Shown here one piece after another: positions 44,340 through 55,725 of a stretch of DNA of 64,000 bases; within the stretch, counting starts at the first letter, position 1, and each line of letters starts with the position of its first letter. A program made the position numbers and the translations under genes. The stretch lies in contig NC_070563.1 of assembly GCF_026914185.1 (NCBI RefSeq), positions 3,679,001 through 3,743,000 on the forward strand, read 5' to 3'. Below the pieces are notes generated by a model. It had not been told where the DNA came from. It saw nothing but the letters and a program-made list of their open reading frames with translations, and searched no databases. The DNA is from Puccinia triticina. Its lineage: Eukaryota; Basidiomycota; Pucciniomycetes; Pucciniales; Pucciniaceae.

Positions 44340-46596
44340 CACCAGGGGAGAAGTGTGGCACTCTCTAGAGAGTGCCAGACCGTGACTTTATCTTTGAATT
44401 GGTCAGAAGTCAGTTCAATGTGGGTGGGTAACTTGTGTTCAACTTTGTTGGCGAACTTATTAGCAAATATTGTATAAGAGCATGATGAGTTCAGTGCAAC
44501 TCATCTGTAACTCCTGATAGTATCAGTTTGGATTTTATTCTATCCTTCAGGAAACTGGATTTGAAGATAAGTCATGATGACTGCCAGATACTTACCAAAA
44601 CTTGTCTGATTCTGTCCTCATTACAGGCCATTTGCGTGATTTGTGAAGATTTTATTTTGGCTTCCTCATGGACCATATTCAGCCACCTTATTCAAATGAG
44701 CTATTTGGATGCAGATGTGAATTGTCTGGTTTCTCCCTATGACCCATATTGTTTGTCTCCTAGTGGTTTCCTGCAGCTGTTGCTTGACCATGATGACCTG
44801 GAGAGTGGGCAATGGTGCCCATTCAGGGGATTGGGGAATCCTCTTGATGGAATGTTTGTACTGGCCATTGAGGAGACACACCCCCTTTGATGGCCAGTAC
44901 AGCCCAGCCATCAAAGGGAGTTGCCCCCTGGTTGCATACTACATGTCCACCTGTGACATAGGCCAGCAATGTCACATGAAGATCCTGTGCAACATTGTCA
45001 CCCTGATGTTCGCCCAAACATCAGGGTGACATTCATGGCCAGGTTGTACCCGCCATCAAGAGGAGTTGATGGCGGGTACAACTTGGCCATCAAAGGCAGA
45101 CTCCCTTTGATGGCCAGGCTGTACTGGCCATCAAAGGGAGTACACACCCTGTTCAATGTCTGCCATCTAAGGGCTTTGATGGCCCAGTTTTAACAGCCAT
45201 CAAACCAATTTTGAACTCCCTTCAATTTCTGGTGAAAAACTGCTATTAAAGGGAGTCTGCATCCAATTTCTGAGCTATACCAGCTATTGGGGGGATCTCA
45301 AACTCCCTTTGATTGATAGGCTGTATCTTCCATCAAAAGGAGTACACTCTCCCTTTGATGGCTGGTGCAATTCTTCCATCAAAGGGAGTAGGGGGAGTGG
45401 GAAATCCTCTTGATGGATGTGTTGTACCAGCCATTGAGGAGAAAAAATCACTTTGATGGCCAGTAAAAACTGGCCATTGAAGTGAGTTTCCCACTAGCTG
45501 CATCCTACAGATTAAACTGTGAAGTAGGCCAGAAATTTCACAAGATCCTGTTCAACCATTTCCACCCTGAAGTTTGCCCAAATTTGAGGGTGAAATTCAT
45601 GTCCAAGTTATAATTGCCATCAAGAGGAGTTGACTATCCCATAAATGACTGGTATAAATCAGCCATCATAAGCAGGTTGCATCCAATTAACCAGCGCTCT
45701 GTACCATCCATGAGGAGAAATTCACACTTCCTTCATTGGCTGGGTTGTATCAGCTATTGAAGGGAGTACACACTCCCTTCAAAGGCTGGTACAACTCTGC
45801 CATTAAACAGAGTGCACACTCCTCTTGATGGCAGGTTTGTGTTGGCCATTGAGGAGACAATCCCTCAAATGGCCAGTACAGCCCTGGCATCAAAACTCTG
45901 TCAAATGAGGTTGGTAACAATAGTGATTCCAAGACCACACTTGTTCACGCACTTTATAACTTAAGGTACAATCCAGGATAAGGTAGCCACTACTCAGGTC
46001 TGGTGATGATTAACTGTTAAACTGTGGAGCCCAGGGGATCATGTGTTTCCAGTGGTCAGGCAATTTGAAAAATTGATGCTAATTACATCACATTTAAACA
46101 ATGTTTGGCCTGAACACAATTTTTGCAACATGCCAGGCAGGTAAGAGATGATTATTTTGTCTTCCACATCCTCCCACTTTAGGTCTATCTGACAGAGAAG
46201 TTGGATTTTAGCACCCTGAAATGATAACCAGGAGATGCATACATCTTGAGGTTCCCTTGTGGCTTGATCAGTTGAGCCTGCCTGGTCACAGTGAAGTTGA
46301 CCAAGATTGGCCTGTTCTGATGGACACATGAATTTCAGGATCCTCAACTGGAACAACTATGGAATGTGTTCCAGGTTGAGTCAAGCTGGAGTTGAGCATT
46401 GGGCGAGGTGAAGTTATGGAATTTGCCATGAGGTTAGGATGAAGATGATATCAGCCTGAGTTGAAAATAACATCACTATTGACACAAGCTTAAGTTGTGT
46501 ATGTGGCACACATGTTGCATGCTTGATAACCGCCAGGGTTGCTGAAGGAAGTTGCGGTCTGGCACTCTCTAGAGTGCCACACTTTCTCCCCTGGTG
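44340..46596. mobile_element. TIR element with hairpin-array core (2.26 kb)
   Basis: Ends CACCAGGGGAGAAGTGTGGC and GCCACACTTTCTCCCCTGGTG, with inverted similarity of about 45 bases including AGAGTGCCAGACCG. The core (44830-45900) is hairpin array C: CTTTGATGGCCAG..CTGGCCATCAAAG dyads joined by GGAGTACACACT. Target duplication unclear; superfamily unknown. Open frames in it follow the repeat. Confidence 0.75.
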
Positions 46597-47034
46597 GGTG
46601 TTCAGGCGTGTACTCCCGTTCAGAAATCTAGAACTGCGTGTGGATGCACTGGAGGGCAAAAGAATAAAGACATCAAGATTTGACTGCGTGGCGCGCACCA
46701 CATTCTCAAGACCTTTCAGGGTTCCTTTTCTCATTCTTCCCTTTCTTTTTCCCTTGTGTGTTTTGTTTTGTTGATCTGTTTGATTCTTCTCATTTTCTTT
46801 TACGCCTGTTCTTTTATTTTTCTTACATGCGCTTGTTGGAGAGGTTTGGCTCTTTCTTTTATTTCTGTTTGTCTCTATTGTTGTGGTGTGGTCTTTTTTT
46901 TTTTTTTTTGAGTTGTTTCATCCTCTCATTTCAGCTGTACGGGCGCGTAGGGCACAAAGGCTTGTTGTGCGGTATGTTGCAGGTCTTAATCCTTTCTGGT
47001 GTAAGACAGATTGAAAATTAAGGACTCCACTCAC
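46597..47034. other. T-rich spacer with a dispersed 45-bp word
   Basis: TC- and T-run sequence, then GGCACAAAGGCTTGTTGTGC and GGTATGTTGCAGGTCTTAAT (46951-46990), almost the same as 50687-50735. Probably the edge of an undefined dispersed repeat. Confidence 0.4.
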
Positions 47035-47176
47035 CACCAATCAAGGGATTGCCGCCGAGGTCCGGCACAGAGATGGTTGACTTCTGGGCAACCACACCGC
47101 GAAGGATAGGAGGAGCTGCATACAGGTGTATGGTAGCATTAAGGAGGACAATCAAAAAAGGCAGGCTAGAGTGCAT
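47035..47176 (-). pseudogene. First exon of a secreted-protein gene, 3' part lost
   Basis: ATG at 47176 gives MHSSLPFLIVLLNATIHLYA, a textbook signal peptide, then APPILRGVVAQKSTISVPDL and a donor GTGAGT after base 47035. No second exon could be joined: a dispersed repeat edge lies 40 bases downstream. It shares the MHSS start and neighbourhood with the gene at 48885 but no other similarity is visible. Probably a broken small secreted protein gene; a complete gene with a distant exon cannot be excluded. Confidence 0.5.
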
Positions 47177-47764
47177 TTCAATCGATGTTATAGGGTGGTT
47201 GGGATCTTGACTGATGCCAATGGACAACTGAAACTGATTGAGTTGGCTTGGTTGTTTTTTAATCTGCGGTCGGAAATCGAGCTGGAATATATAGTGCACT
47301 GCCGTGCACTGCCAATGCCATTCTTTGTTAGCGCCCGCCTAACACGCGTAATGTCATCTCTCTTGCCCCTCTTTTGCATAGATTTATTCACAACAAGTCG
47401 AAGAAATCAAGAACCATAGTCTAGATTCTTCATATTTGTGATCACTCCGGACTCTGCCGAACAGTTCCTAAAAGTCCGTTGAAGCGTTGATATCGAAGCC
47501 CGCGTCCCTGCTGCGGCGGAGCACCTGCTTGGTGAAATGAGGAAATGCATAAAAAGAGTTTGAAAACCCTCTTTACTCAAGGCTTGCGCAGGCGTTCGAG
47601 CTCTCTTGCACTGTTTTGATTTTGCGCAAGCTACAGACTATTCGGATGGACTCGCCTTTTTGGACAGTTTTGCGCTTTGATCAAGTATCAAGCAAGTATA
47701 TCATGTGAAATTGTCTATATGTACTTGCAGCAGGCATTTTGACACTCTTTTTAAGAGAAAGGAA

Positions 47765-48040
47765 ATGAATGATAGAAGAAGAATGCGAGCATATCCTACA
47801 GATGAGAAAGAGATGTCCATTGTAGAAAAACAGGACCAAATGCTTCAGGTGTTCCAAACCATGTGTAGCGACTCAAAGCACAATCTCGACATATCTAATA
47901 GTTCGCAAAAGCCACAATCAAAAGACGTCGAGTTGAGCACATCGAGCAGGCACCAAACAAAAAGTCAATCTAAGATAGCCAAGACGAAACACATCATGCT
48001 CAATGTTAGATATTTTTGCTTTGGAAAGGATTTGATTTAA
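47765..48040 (+). CDS. Hypothetical 91-residue open frame
   Basis: ATG 47765 to TAA 48040, hydrophilic, rich in Ser, Lys and Gln (SSRHQTKSQSKIAKTKH). It ends 13 bases from the convergent stop of the secreted-protein gene. No family, signal peptide or splice support; may be chance. Confidence 0.25.
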   Translation: MNDRRRMRAYPTDEKEMSIVEKQDQMLQVFQTMCSDSKHNLDISNSSQKPQSKDVELSTSSRHQTKSQSKIAKTKHIMLNVRYFCFGKDLI

Positions 48041-48052
48041 CGTGGTCGGAAA

Positions 48053-48885
48053 TTACCATCTCCCCGATCCTGGTATCGGGTTTGTAAGACTTTGATTGAG
48101 CCACGATGGCGGGTAGTCTTCAGGGGGTGAAGGTACGTGATAAGTTGTGCGAGTTTTTACACAACCATAACATACTTAGTGGAAAATATGAATGAAAAAA
48201 TTAAATCGAGTCGTAAACCTTCACTATTGCCCAAAATGAGAAAAGTCTGAGGTGAACCAAAAAAGGCACTCACAAGCAAAACCACTAGTTTTGCCGTTGC
48301 AAGAGTATCCCTTAGTTTCGGTGAGGCATGCTTTCATGGAGAAGAGTTTGCATAATTTCAATTTTTAAAACTAGCCATCCGATCCTTTTTGCCAAGGCAC
48401 AAGCAGTAGCACTCACCTTTAGCAGCAGCCGTGTCCCGACCAAAGCCAACGGTGCAGTTTTGGGGAGTGAGCGAAGCTGCGGCCGATTCAGGCGAGCCAT
48501 CGTTTGACCGACATCCTTCAGCAGCTATAAATAACGGTAACCCAGATTATAATTATTATTAACAATCGGAAAATGAATCGCAAGATGGCTTTGCGCTGAT
48601 ATCATGGAACTCAGCTGACTCACTGACGTAACTACCTCGGCGGCACCCTCCGGTGCAAATCAAATCCGGAACCTCATTACAAGCTAGAAAGAAAACAATT
48701 ATTCACCCCAGAAATCTGGCTACGACTTCTTTCAGGATTAATTGAGACTTACTCGCGGAGTTGGTGTTTGCACCGGTGTAATAAAAACACTGTCTGGGCG
48801 TATCGTCAGCTGAGGTCACTGAGGCGGCTGAAACGACCTGCCCGATGAAAGCGAGGACAGGAAGGGTGAGGCGACTAGAATGCAT
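48053..48885 (-). CDS. Five-exon small secreted cysteine-rich protein, candidate effector
   Basis: Minus-strand exons 48885-48753, 48683-48624, 48524-48417, 48330-48274 and 48174-48053 give 159 residues. All introns are GT..AG (69, 99, 86 and 99 nt) and all junctions are in the same phase. Residues 1-20 (MHSSRLTLPVLAFIGQVVSA) are a signal peptide, with cleavage likely after VSA. The mature part has ten cysteines, in QCFYY, TCNEVPDLICTGGC, EGCRSN, QNCTVG (also an N-glycosylation site), ACLTETKGYSCNG and ALCYGC. There is no membrane segment. A symmetric exon layout, secretion and paired cysteines fit rust effector-like or apoplastic proteins, though no known family is recognised. If the last donor is not used, exon 4 reads on to a TAG and ends differently. 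The TE-poor surroundings and intact frame suggest a live gene. Confidence 0.75.
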
Positions 48886-49970
48886 GCTGATTGGAGTGGA
48901 ACTGATTTCAGAGGATGGAAGAAGTTTGAACTCTAGGAATGCGCAAGGGATGAACTGAGGAACAAGGGGAGGACCGATGGCACTGATAAATAATCGAGTA
49001 CATATTTACTGCAAATGCGACACCAAATGGCACTGCTTGCCACTGTCACCCGTTCAGTTTGGATCGGTTGGGTTGAGCCTCCTGGATATTCAGCTGTGGG
49101 CCTGTCTGATCCGCAGTTGACCATCCATCGCGGTTTCTCATGTGATACGGTGATGGCCCGCACAAGTTCTGATGACGGAACTTGAAGCACTGCGTTGCTC
49201 TCTTGGTTGCACCGCAGCCTCTTGATATTTGTACAATATATTATATAAATAAATGTAAAATTAAATATGTAGGACAAGCAGATCTAGCAGATCCTTCAAG
49301 CGCAATCGGTTCAGTCAGGTTCAGTAGGGTTCTGTAGCTCGCTCAGTGGGGGACTCAATGAGGGGAAAGCAATTTTTCCAAGATTGTATTGTGTTTTGAA
49401 TAATGCTTGAATTTTTTCTCAAATTTTCTGGTTTCATTATGTACTTAACCTTATTTTAAAATTCACACCAAACTCTAGAAACCACACCCAACTTTGAACC
49501 AAACCTTGAGATAGACTTCCGCCCGGGATATCTTTGTGTAACAACCCAGCGCTTGATTGGCCCCTCCCTGCCCGTCCCATGGTAGTAGAGGGCAACGGCC
49601 GATGGTCATGGGCAGTGGATGATGGGGTCAAGAATGCGCTCTGGTTCCGAATATGAGCTTGGATTTTCTCTAACCCAACTTCTAGACCCCCTACTGGAGG
49701 GTATTGGCTTCGGGGTTGGATTTGGCCTTGGGCCTCATCTGACATCTGTCAAGATGCACCTCATGGAAGGGATATGAAGATATGAAAAGTATGGAGTCGA
49801 CCTTGGTCAACGAAACCAGAAAAATTGAGAAAATATCCAACCTTTCTTCAAAACACAATACTGTCCGGGGAAGGAAGAAAACTGAAGAAAAGGTACCACC
49901 CAACTGAATATTGTCTTTCCCGTTAATCTTGGACCCGGCGCTCTTTTTTTATGGATTTATGCAAGAGGAT
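48886..49970. other. Upstream flank of the secreted-protein gene, no gene seen
   Basis: A pyrimidine-rich leader precedes the ATG on minus. Further out only short open frames without recognisable products are seen. Confidence 0.35.
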
Positions 49971-49973
49971 TTA

Positions 49974-50357
49974 GGCCCCATTTGGCACCGATATAATTAT
50001 AGGTGATATAATCGCTGATTAATTCAATAAAAATTAGAAAATTCAACATAAAGCCTCCAATTTTTTTTTAGGCAACCTACAGTGCTGGTCTCTTCAACTG
50101 TGAAATCAGATTCAACTGATTCAGCCATCTTCAGCACCATAATACCATTATATCACTTTTGACCAATATGAAGTGATATAATGGTATTATGGTGCTGAAG
50201 ATGGCTGGATAAGTTGATTCTGGGTTCACAGTTGAAGAGACCAGCACTGTAGGTTGCCTACAAAAAAAATTTGGAGGCTTTATGTTGAATTTTCTATTTT
50301 TTATTGAATTAATCAGCGATTATATCACCTATAATTATATTGGTGCCAAACAGGGCC
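49974..50357. mobile_element. Complete palindromic Harbinger (Tourist-like) MITE, 384 bp
   Basis: Ends GGCCCCATTTGGCACCG and TTGGTGCCAAACAGGGCC, with TTA on both sides (49971-49973, 50358-50360). The two halves are near-complete reverse complements around GATATAATGGTATTATGGTG. Terminus and target match the PIF/Harbinger type whose transposase lies at 10839. Confidence 0.88.
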
Positions 50358-52135
50358 TTAAAAACTTAAAATTGTGTTTCTGCCTTGGATGTCTCACGGC
50401 CTTCATGTTCCCTGTCAGGTCGGAAAGCGGCCGGGTTCTTGGTTGGCCCCTCCGTTGGAGCAGAGGGCAATGAGTTGGAGAGCTAAGGGATGGGTCCCAG
50501 GGTCTACAAACTGCCCTGGTTCTGAATATGAGCTCGGATTTTCACTGGCTCTACTCCAACATCATCTACTGGAGAATGGTGGCTCCAAGGGTAATTTCCG
50601 GTGTTGGCCTTGTCTGACAGATGTCAGGATAAAACCCCGGAGAAAAAACAACTGTATGTCTTATGTCAATACCAAGTCAAGGCGTGGGCACAAGGGCTTG
50701 TTGCGCGGTATGTTGCAGGTCTTAATCCAAGTTCATCTCGAACTTGTGGAATTCCCTCTTCTGCGGGGGGGAGGGCAGCCCTGGTTGCGGAGCAACCCTC
50801 CAAAGGAGGGACTTGAGTCTAAAACTGACTTACAACCGCGTCACAGTTGGCCAGTTTTGGTGTAGCCAACTTTTGGACGGCTGCACCTCCTGTATATCCA
50901 TCTCCCTGGAGGTATAAAGTTAAGTGGGAGATAGAGAAGGATTGTGCGGATCTGCTCATCCAATTTTCAAAAGAATATTCCAAAAATTGGACCCGCAGGA
51001 ATTTTTTCAAGATCACAAAAATTCAAAAATCTGACTCTTCAGGATTGAACTGAAGTTGATTCTTGGCTTCTCAACCAGGATCCCTCCTTCACAAAATTCC
51101 TCCAAAATTTTTCTATTTACTATCCTGCAATGTCTGTCTTGTCCTCTATTGATTACATAAGGAATGGTTTGGTTTGGAGAAAAAAAAAAGTCATGCTGGA
51201 CTAAAATTGGCTTGTAAAAAATCATTTACATACAATTTTTGAAAAATTCAAGATCCTTCTTGATGGGGATGAAGACCCCCATCTTGGGCACACCCTGCCC
51301 AACCTCATTATCCACTGGGTGGCTGTGTGTATTTTACAGGATTTTTACAAAAAAAGGACCTCAGAATCCCAACCGTGACACGCAAGCATGCACATTTTAG
51401 ACACAAGCCTCTCCCGCACTTTGTGCGTTTGACGGAGAGGCTGTACACGCTCGAGTTCAGCTGAACTTGGAGGAAGGACCTGCATGGTATCCTGTCCCCC
51501 CCCCCCCCCCCAGAAGGAAGATATCATCACGTTTTTGAGCTTATTCATCCGGATCGTGTTGATCCTGAAGAGCTGGGATATCAGGAGATGGCAAGATGAG
51601 ATGGAAAACTCCTCCAAGGGAAGAATAAGATTACAGCATATGTAGAGTATATATACATGCATGGTTATGTAGTTGGGTTGGTGAGAAGAAATGACTAAAA
51701 CCATAATGAAACTATGTAGTAAGATGTAATGTGACATAATGAAAATATCTAAAACCATGACAAATATGTAAGACCCAAAATGACCTATCAGAACAGATCC
51801 TACCCCGCATTGTCTTCTGAGTTAGAGTAACCTGAGTTTCCTGAGTCCCAAGATTCTGATCACTTCCTTCCTGATATTCCAACATCCTCAACAACTCTCC
51901 ATTGATTTTTTTCCTTGTTTCCATCCAACCAATCCCGCCAAGGGTATTCCATCCCCTTGTCCCCTCTCAAAAAGAAAATCCCCCCCCTCCCCCCCCCACC
52001 GCTTTCAATCCGCATCCAACCCTCTTACAGGACCACTGAAGAGGGCATCACTAGCACTATCCCCTCAACCGACTGCCTCAGCTCAGCCCTAACAGGAGTC
52101 CAGCCCTCCGGGCCTAGTCCTGGCTGATAGCCGTA
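50358..52135. other. Repeat-derived stretch without a firm gene
   Basis: Contains the dispersed word at 50687-50735, a GC hairpin (GGTTGCGGAGCAACC, 50785), CGCACTTTGTGCG at 51413, and C-runs at 51498 and 51980. No conserved protein seen. Confidence 0.4.
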
Positions 52136-52140
52136 CTGGA

Positions 52141-52863
52141 TGTTGATATCTGAGCTCTATCCCTCTAGTACTTCAGCCTGTGCCCGGTCAGTTCCTACAA
52201 GGTCTGAGATCAGTCCACTTGGGAATGACGTCACTCGAATCTTGCTCTCAGATCTTTCTTTTTCCTCCGGCAAAATCTTTGCTCGGTCCCCTTGTCATTT
52301 ATATTTATAGCTGTCCCTCACTCCTCGAGATTCTCTCTCTTTTCTCGTGGATCCCGCAACAATCATAGTTGCACCTTATAGCTTGTTCTTACAAATCACT
52401 TTCAAGCTTTGTATTCACCGCTCTTGTCATTACTTACATAGACAAATAATCCCTCTACTCATATTGGTTCTTTGGCGTACATACGCTTTCCCTTCTATTC
52501 GACAACTCGCCGATCTCTAGCGCTTAGTTCGCTCATTCCTTCCATTCGACACTCCGCCAACTCTCAGAACATTGTTCTTGCTCACTGCTTATCTCGATAA
52601 CTCGCCGACTCCGTCTTCAGAACATCAAGACTTTTCTCACCAGTAGGTTCAATCATTGAGTACTTCGGCAGTCACATCAATGTTAAACTAATCATTGTAT
52701 CTTTAGTTCTTCCTTTGTTTCCTTCTTATCTCGTGTTCTCTCGTGTTCCTTTACCTGTGTCATCTTTGCCTTTAGGTACTTATTCCTTTTTCTTTTTTTA
52801 TTTATTGTTTTTCATCGTTTTCTATTACTTACTCGAAATACACCTTTAGTTTGTTGATTAACA
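52141..52863 (+). repeat. C3 5' LTR (723 bp)
   Basis: TGTTGATATCTGAGC to GTTGATTAACA. Differs from the 3' LTR by five substitutions and a 3-bp indel by my reading; a TATA-like ATTTATATTTATAG lies near 52299. Confidence 0.95.
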
Positions 52864-52935
52864 GATTTACAGTCTCGATTGGCTCAATCACCTTCGACCA
52901 TATCAATCATTTCAAACGACTAAGGCAAGGACGAC

Positions 52936-55517
52936 ATGTCTGGAACCGAAAAAATCGACACTCCTGCCGCTCACGGGATTCCTGTTCTCGATGGATCCAA
53001 TTACACGTATTGGCAGTCAAGGATGTTCATTTTTCTTTGAGGAAAGAAACTCTGGAAGGTCTGCATCATTCCTATCGCAGCGGATGCTTCTGCCGAAGAA
53101 AAGCTTGAGAACGAGGAAGCTGGCCATAAAGCCATTTCCATCATCACATCTCAAATTAATCCCCGATGTTATAATGAAGTCGTCAGCTCGCTTGCCAACT
53201 CAGATCCCATCAAACTCTGGAAGAAGATTGCGGCTCAATACGCTTCTCATTCGGTCATAAATCGAGGACGTGTTTTCATGAGTTGGTCGGCCGAGATCTA
53301 CATGGGCAATCTTCAACAATACATTGATAACACTCGAGCTCACCTTCTTGACATTGATGCCGTAGGGATTACTCTCCCTGATGATATCATTTCCTATCTG
53401 GTTCTCGGAAAACTCATGAACGACGATAAGCTTGATCAAATTATTGACACCTGTGCATTATCGGAAGAATGCACCTCATCCCCTTATCTCGTTCTTGACG
53501 CCCTTCAAACCTGGTTAACTCACAAGAGCGGTCGAAAAGATTTAGATCAAGGAACTGCCTTGATTAATTCCTCCAGTGTTCCAACTCCTGCTAGCAAGTT
53601 TCCTTTCAAAATTCTTCACTACTGCGCAAACAGGATACACAATCCCGAGTCGAATCATGCCGAAGAGAATTGCTACGAGAAGTATCCCGGCAAACGACCA
53701 GCAGCCGCCTCAAGGAGCAAGAACGCCAGCGCAAGCTTTGCTCATGCATCAGTCTTTGTTTCATTTGCTTCTGGACAACCAACTGAAGATGTAGTGATTG
53801 ATTTGGCAGCATCTCATCATATGCTTTGAAGTCGCAGCTTCTTTACGTCATTCGTTCCTGAGAAGATCTTCATCAAAACCGGTAATCCGGACACTCCCCT
53901 GGTTGCCTCTGGACACGGGACGGCTGAGATCTTCACTAACGGCCGAGTCATCAAACTTGCCGATTGTCTGCTTGTTCCGACCATTTCTCAACAACTGATT
54001 TCTCTTGTTTGACTCATCAACAAGTCCGTAGAGATCACAAAAAATAATCAATTCTTCGACATATCAGATGATTGCGGATCTCTTTTCTCCGGTGACATAA
54101 TCGATAATCTTCTCCATGCCAAATTTATCCGTTGTCCCGCTGCTCTGGTCAACATGAAGGAATCTGATCATGAGCTGTGGCATCAGCGATTAGGACACCC
54201 TGGGAATCAAGTTATGAAGGCTATGGGATTTCCGACTTCTAAAGGCGACTCGCTGTGTGAGGTGTGTAGCTGCTCCAAAATGACTCTTCTTCCTTTTCCT
54301 AGTCATTTTCCGCCTGTTCAATCTCCTCTTTCACGTCTTCACATGGATCTCGTTGGTCCTATCAATCCTCCCTCCTTATCTGGCTTCAAATATTTCTTGA
54401 CCGTTGTGGACCAGTACTCATCCTTCAAATTTGTTCGGTTTCTAAAGGCGAAGTCGGATGCTTTTGCAGAGTTTGAGAAATTCGCCAATCTTGTTGAAAA
54501 TCTTCAAGACATCAAAATCAAGGAAGTTGTTTCAGATCAAGGGGGCGAATTCGTTAACGCTCGTTTCAAAGAATTTGCTGAAAAGAAGGGCATTCTTCAA
54601 ACGTTCTCACCCGCTGAAACACCTGAGTTAAACGGCGTCGCTGAAAGAGCAAATTGGACAATTCTTGACAAGGCAAGGTGTTTGCTTCTGACAAGTAGTC
54701 TTCCCAAGACATATTGGGCTGAAGCAGTCAACGCTGCCACGTTTATCTCCAATATGTTAGCAACCCCGTCTCGCAATTCTTCTCCATATGAGTTATGGAC
54801 TAAATCAACTCCTCCTTGTCATCGCCTCAGAGCTTTTGGGTGCAAAGCTTACATCGCTGTTCCGAAGCATCACAGGTCTTGGAAGCTTGGAAATACCGGG
54901 GATATCGGCATTCTCATCGGTTTCGAAAATGAGGATTCTGTCTATCGTATCCTTCGTCTACGGGACCGCAAATTGATCAAAACTAGGCATGCAAAGTTCA
55001 ATGAATCAGTGTTTCCGAAGATCTCCAATGATTCCATTCCCTTTGCCATGTCCAAAACTCTGTTTGAAGGAGAGTTTGCTCATGACTCTTTTGAGGCAGA
55101 ATCGGTAGCTTCGTCTGTCTCTTCCGCCGACGGCCATGATCCAGCGGATGATCCTGGCTCACCTCCTCAACCTCCTCCTCTGAATGCTCCGAGAATCTCG
55201 TTAATTGGACCGCGTCACCCTACTTTGATCAATAGCGACATCTCGACCAACAACATTCTTCCCTATTGACGCAATCGATGTCCTCGCACTTTCACAACGG
55301 TAGTTGGCGACAAAATTCCTAGCCATTACCATCAGGCTATAAAGGGGCGGGAATCAGTAGGGTGGCTTAACGCTATCAAATGCGAGCTGGAGGCCATGGA
55401 TAGACTTCATGTCTGGGAGGTGGTAGATTGGGTGCCTAGTGTCAAGACTGTGGGGACGACGTGGGTGTTTCAAAAGAAGAAGGATAATGATTCTGTTGTC
55501 TTTAAGGCAAGGCTGTG
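52936..55517 (+). pseudogene. C3 gag, protease, integrase and start of RT
   Basis: ATG 52936 opens one frame that reaches 55517 and is broken only by TGA codons at 53038, 53827, 54010 and 55267. It starts MSGTEKIDTPAAHGIPVLDG (gag), with YTYWQSRMF and the UBN2-like IKLWKKIAAQYASHS. The protease motif reads DLAASHHM (53800), so the catalytic D-S/T-G is lost. GAG-preintegrase HQRLGHPGN and CEVCSCSK follow. Integrase keeps Asp (LHMDLVGP), Asp (VVSDQGGEF) and Glu (NGVAERAN). RT begins before N interrupts it in VFKARLC. Each TGA is preceded by T, and Arg (CGA) is the likely original at each. Not functional as it stands. Confidence 0.93.
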
Positions 55518-55625
55518 TGTTGTGGTTTGAGACGACGTTTATTGCGGAGGAACAAATCACACACATGGGAACCAAGTCCTTGTGTCTAGTGAGTCTGAGC
55601 TAGGCCCCAAAAAGGGGCTCCAACA
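55518..55625 (-). repeat. N 3' LTR (108 bp)
   Basis: Minus strand TGTTGGAGCCCC to CCACAACA. The very short LTR sets N apart from C1-C3. Confidence 0.95.
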
Positions 55626-55725
55626 CCCCCCCCCTCACCTAGACACGAGACCTGGTCTAACCTAAGTACAAGATGCCAGATCGCCACAAAATGAAAGGAA
55701 AAGAAAGATATGGAAACAAAAAATC

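Noticed and set aside
46810..47021. Phe/Leu-rich open frame after 46680
   Set aside because: Produced by T-runs; no start context, splice support or family.
51498..51512. Long C run as a functional motif
   Set aside because: Homopolymer of uncertain length, no context; likely simple repeat or sequencing artefact.
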